Assembly: GCA_900552755.1 (NCBI GenBank) | Contig: USAY01000002.1 | Span: 1 to 45,848, forward strand | Source of the DNA: an uncultured Collinsella sp. | GTDB lineage: Bacteria > Actinomycetota > Coriobacteriia > Coriobacteriales > Coriobacteriaceae | Direction: 5' to 3' | DNA length: 45,848 nt | In this document: positions 43,473 through 45,848 of the stretch, one piece after another | How the letters are laid out: each line of letters begins with the position of its first letter | How positions within the stretch are numbered: position 1 is the first letter of the stretch | Translations under genes and position numbers: made by a program | The notes under the pieces: generated by a model | What the model was told of the DNA's origin: nothing | Database searches by the model: none | What the model saw: the letters and a program-made list of their open reading frames with translations, nothing else

Positions 43473-43503
43473 ATGCGACAAAGGGACAGTCCCTTTGTCG
43501 CAT
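43473..43503. repeat. GACAAAGGGAC-type palindrome
   Basis: ATGCGACAAAGGGAC-A-GTCCCTTTGTCGCAT: perfect 15-bp arms around one base, 60 nt before the tex start. Confidence 0.85.
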
Positions 43504-43562
43504 CGCGGGTGGTATCCTTGGTAGCCCTGTGCTGCAAACGCACCTTAAACGCAAGGAGTCCC

Positions 43563-45710
43563 ATGGATCTTATCGCCCAGCTCGCTCGCGAGCTCAACCT
43601 TAAGGCCGCCAACATCGAGGCGGCCGTCAAGCTCATCGACGAGGGCAACACCATCCCCTTTATCTCGCGCTACCGCAAGGAAGCCACGGGCGGCATGGAC
43701 GACGTCGCCCTGCGCGCGCTCGACGAGCGCCTGTCCTACCTGCGCAATCTTGAGCAGCGTAAAGAGGACGTCATTCTGCTCATCGACGCCCAGGGCAAGC
43801 TCACGCCCGAACTCGAGCAGCAGATTCGCGAGGCCACGCAGCTCCAGCGTGTCGAGGACCTCTACAAGCCCTACCGCAAAAAGCGCATGACCCGCGCGCA
43901 GAAGGCCCGCGAGGCAGGCTTGGAGCCGCTCGCCAATATGATCATCATGCAGGCATCGGCCAAGGGCAGCGCGCTCGACGCCGCCGCGGCATACGTCAAC
44001 GAGGAAGCCGGCTTCGACACGCCCGAGAAGGCGCTCGCCGGCGCGGCGGACATCGTGGCCGAGACGGTGGCCGAGGACCCCGAGAACGTCGCCGACCTGC
44101 GTGCCTTTACGCAAAACACCGCAGACATCGTCGTCGAGGCCACCGACCCCACCGAGAAGACCCCCTACGAGCCGTACTACAGCTATGATGAGCCGCTGCG
44201 CCGTATACCCAACCACCGCGTGCTGGCTATCGACCGCGGTGAGCGCGAGGGCAAGCTCCGCGTGCGCGTGAACGTCGACGGCGGCGCCGCCACGGCACGC
44301 CTCGGCAGCCGTTGGCCCCGACGCCAGGGCGTCTTCGCGCCCGTCTTCGATGCCGCCATCGCCGACGGCTACAAGCGCCTCATGGCCCCCTCGCTGGAGC
44401 GCGAGGCCCGCGCCAAACTCACCGTCCGTGCGCAGACCGAGGCCATCAATGTCTTTGCCAAGAATCTCGAGGGCCTGCTCTCGGCACGCCCCGTGCGCGG
44501 CGCCCGCGTGCTCGCGCTCGATCCGGGCTACCGCACCGGCTGCAAGGTCGCCGTCATGGACGAGACCGGCAAGCTGCTCGACCACGGCGTGGTCTATCCC
44601 ACCAAGCCGCGCCACGACGTCGCCGGCACCAAGCGCGAGCTCGCCCGCCTCGTCAAAAAGGACAGCGTCAACACCATCGTCATCGGCAACGGCACCGCCA
44701 GCCGCGAGACCGAGGAAGTCGTCTCGGAGTTCATCGCCGAGCAGGCGCCTGAGCTGCGATACACCATCGTCAACGAGGCCGGCGCATCGGTGTACTCCGC
44801 TTCCGAGCTCGCCAGCCAGGAGTATCCCGACCTGGACGTCACCGTGCGCGGCGCCATGAGCCTGGGCCGCCGTCTGCAAGACCCGCTGGCAGAGCTCGTC
44901 AAGATCCCGCCCCAGTCTATCGGCGTGGGACAGTACCAGCACGACCTTGACCAGGCCGAGCTCTCGCGCACCCTGGGCCACGTGGTGGAGGACGTCGTCA
45001 ACCGCGTGGGCGTCGACGTCAACACCGCGAGCGCAAGCCTGCTGGGATATGTATCGGGCATCACGCCGAGCGTGGCCAAGAACATCGTGGCCTATCGCGA
45101 GGAAAACGGCGCCTTTACCGATCGCCGCCAGCTTAAGAAGGTCCCCAAGCTGGGACCCAAGGCATACCTCAACGCCGCAGGTTTCCTGCGCATCAGCGGC
45201 GGCAAGAACCCGCTTGACGCGACAAGCGTCCACCCCGAAAGCTACGAGGTGGCCACGGCCGTCCTGGAGCGCGCCGGCGTTGCGGCAAGCGAGCTCAGCC
45301 ACGGCGGCGTGCCCGATATCGAGCGCCGCCTGGGCAGCATTTCGGCGCTGGCAAGCGACCTGGACTGCGGCACCCTGACGCTCATCGACATTGTCAACGA
45401 GCTCAAGAAGCCCGGTCGCGACCCGCGCGACGACGCGCCCGAGGTAGTCTTTAGCCGCTCGGCGCTTTCGATCGACGACCTGGAGCCCGGCATGGAACTC
45501 AAGGGCACGGTGCGCAATGTTGTGGACTTTGGCGCCTTCGTCGACGTGGGCGTGCACCAGGACGGCCTCGTGCACATCTCCAAGCTGGCCAACCGCTTCG
45601 TCAAGCACCCCAGCGACGTGGTACGCGTCGGTGACACGGTCAAGGTGTGGGTCGAAAAGGTCGATCGCGACCGCAAGAAGATCTCGCTCACCATGGTGCA
45701 GGGGAAGTAA
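43563..45710 (+). CDS. tex: Tex family RNA-binding transcription accessory protein
   Basis: 715-aa cytosolic Spt6-like protein that binds nucleic acids and the transcription machinery. Order: N-terminal helical region (1-200, with IPFISRYRKEATGGMDD near 30), YqgF/RNase H-like domain (starting near ALDPGYRTGCKVAVMD, 320), helix-hairpin-helix part (about 480-560, VGVDVNTASASLLGYVSGI) and a C-terminal S1 domain (about 635-712, ELKGTVRNVVDFGAFVDVGV). The frame is open from 43386 but the ATG at 43563 has AAGGAG 4 nt upstream and the family N-terminus. Confidence 0.96.
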   Translation: MDLIAQLARELNLKAANIEAAVKLIDEGNTIPFISRYRKEATGGMDDVALRALDERLSYLRNLEQRKEDVILLIDAQGKLTPELEQQIREATQLQRVEDLYKPYRKKRMTRAQKAREAGLEPLANMIIMQASAKGSALDAAAAYVNEEAGFDTPEKALAGAADIVAETVAEDPENVADLRAFTQNTADIVVEATDPTEKTPYEPYYSYDEPLRRIPNHRVLAIDRGEREGKLRVRVNVDGGAATARLGSRWPRRQGVFAPVFDAAIADGYKRLMAPSLEREARAKLTVRAQTEAINVFAKNLEGLLSARPVRGARVLALDPGYRTGCKVAVMDETGKLLDHGVVYPTKPRHDVAGTKRELARLVKKDSVNTIVIGNGTASRETEEVVSEFIAEQAPELRYTIVNEAGASVYSASELASQEYPDLDVTVRGAMSLGRRLQDPLAELVKIPPQSIGVGQYQHDLDQAELSRTLGHVVEDVVNRVGVDVNTASASLLGYVSGITPSVAKNIVAYREENGAFTDRRQLKKVPKLGPKAYLNAAGFLRISGGKNPLDATSVHPESYEVATAVLERAGVAASELSHGGVPDIERRLGSISALASDLDCGTLTLIDIVNELKKPGRDPRDDAPEVVFSRSALSIDDLEPGMELKGTVRNVVDFGAFVDVGVHQDGLVHISKLANRFVKHPSDVVRVGDTVKVWVEKVDRDRKKISLTMVQGK

Positions 45711-45733
45711 ACCGCCAAAGCAAGGGTACCCCC

Positions 45734-45843
45734 TGCAGCGACGTGCAAAATCGCGAGTATTCTGCAAATTCCGCCGTTCCAGATGCCCCTCAGGGTCGCG
45801 CGCGCAGACGTGGTGTAAGAGTGTCCTGAGGTCCGTCGCTGCA
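45734..45843. repeat. Intergenic inverted repeat at the window end
   Basis: TGCAGCGACG (45734-45743) and CGTCGCTGCA (45834-45843) are perfect complements about 90 nt apart; an inner CCTCAGG/CCTGAGG pair lies between. The segment follows the tex stop and is close to the window edge; no gene was seen in it. Confidence 0.4.
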
Positions 45844-45848
45844 AGTCC

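Noticed and set aside
43545..45767. 740-codon open frame opposite tex
   Set aside because: Antisense shadow created by C-ending codons; Tex on the plus strand has clear domains.

Overview
The window looks like a chromosomal segment of a GC-rich, gut-type actinobacterium of the class Coriobacteriia, most likely Collinsella or a close relative. The basis is protein style (actinobacterial Tat-type lipoprotein signal, LCP protein, alanine-rich insertions), strong use of C/G-ending codons, frequent GTG/TTG starts with clear AGGAG sites, and a dense population of palindromic intergenic repeats. The genus is inferred from general knowledge; no marker gene proves it.

Layout. 1-4.6 kb: a phosphohexomutase and a homocysteine S-methyltransferase/DtxR-MntR-type repressor pair on the minus strand, divergent from peptidase T; a perfect 20-bp palindrome lies between the divergent promoters. 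4.6-14.4 kb: an LCP cell-wall ligase and MurA, then the complete F1Fo ATP synthase operon (small AtpI-like protein, a, c, b, delta, alpha, gamma, beta, epsilon), all minus strand, with a strong promoter and a strong terminator. 14.6-17.8 kb: uracil phosphoribosyltransferase, glycerol kinase and a Sua5/YrdC-type enzyme. 17.9-19.4 kb: two adjacent toxin-antitoxin modules, HigBA-like and HicAB, each with a palindromic operator. 19.4-24 kb: prmC with a large acidic insertion, prfA, and an M20 peptidase that ends an amino-acid ABC importer operon (binding protein, permease, ATPase). 27-30.6 kb: an aldose-1-epimerase-like protein, an unrecognised acidic single-pass membrane protein, and an MFS exporter. 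30.6-34 kb: an AAA ATPase/DUF4143-type protein preceded by three palindromes spaced exactly 33 bp apart, a low-molecular-weight phosphatase, a small Cys-rich TIGR04076-type protein and a pyridoxal-kinase-like enzyme. 34.5-38.8 kb: a MarR-regulated heterodimeric ABC exporter. 38.9-43.4 kb: a LysR regulator divergent from an SDR-MFS-Gfo/Idh/MocA operon. 43.5-45.7 kb: the transcription accessory protein Tex.

What stands out is between the genes. (1) Three long hairpin elements plus one truncated copy (near 4.7, 4.85, 21.15 and 27.2 kb) keep conserved internal-loop sequences while the lower stems change on both sides, which is the signature of selection on structure. (2) At least two further palindrome families recur (a GACAAAGGGAC-type and a GTTGGGGACGTTC-type), also with paired changes. 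(3) Single-copy palindromes occur at 29.2, 32.7 and 34.2 kb. (4) Three 33-bp-phased palindromes sit at the promoter of the AAA ATPase gene. No CRISPR array, tRNA, rRNA, prophage or intact insertion sequence was seen.
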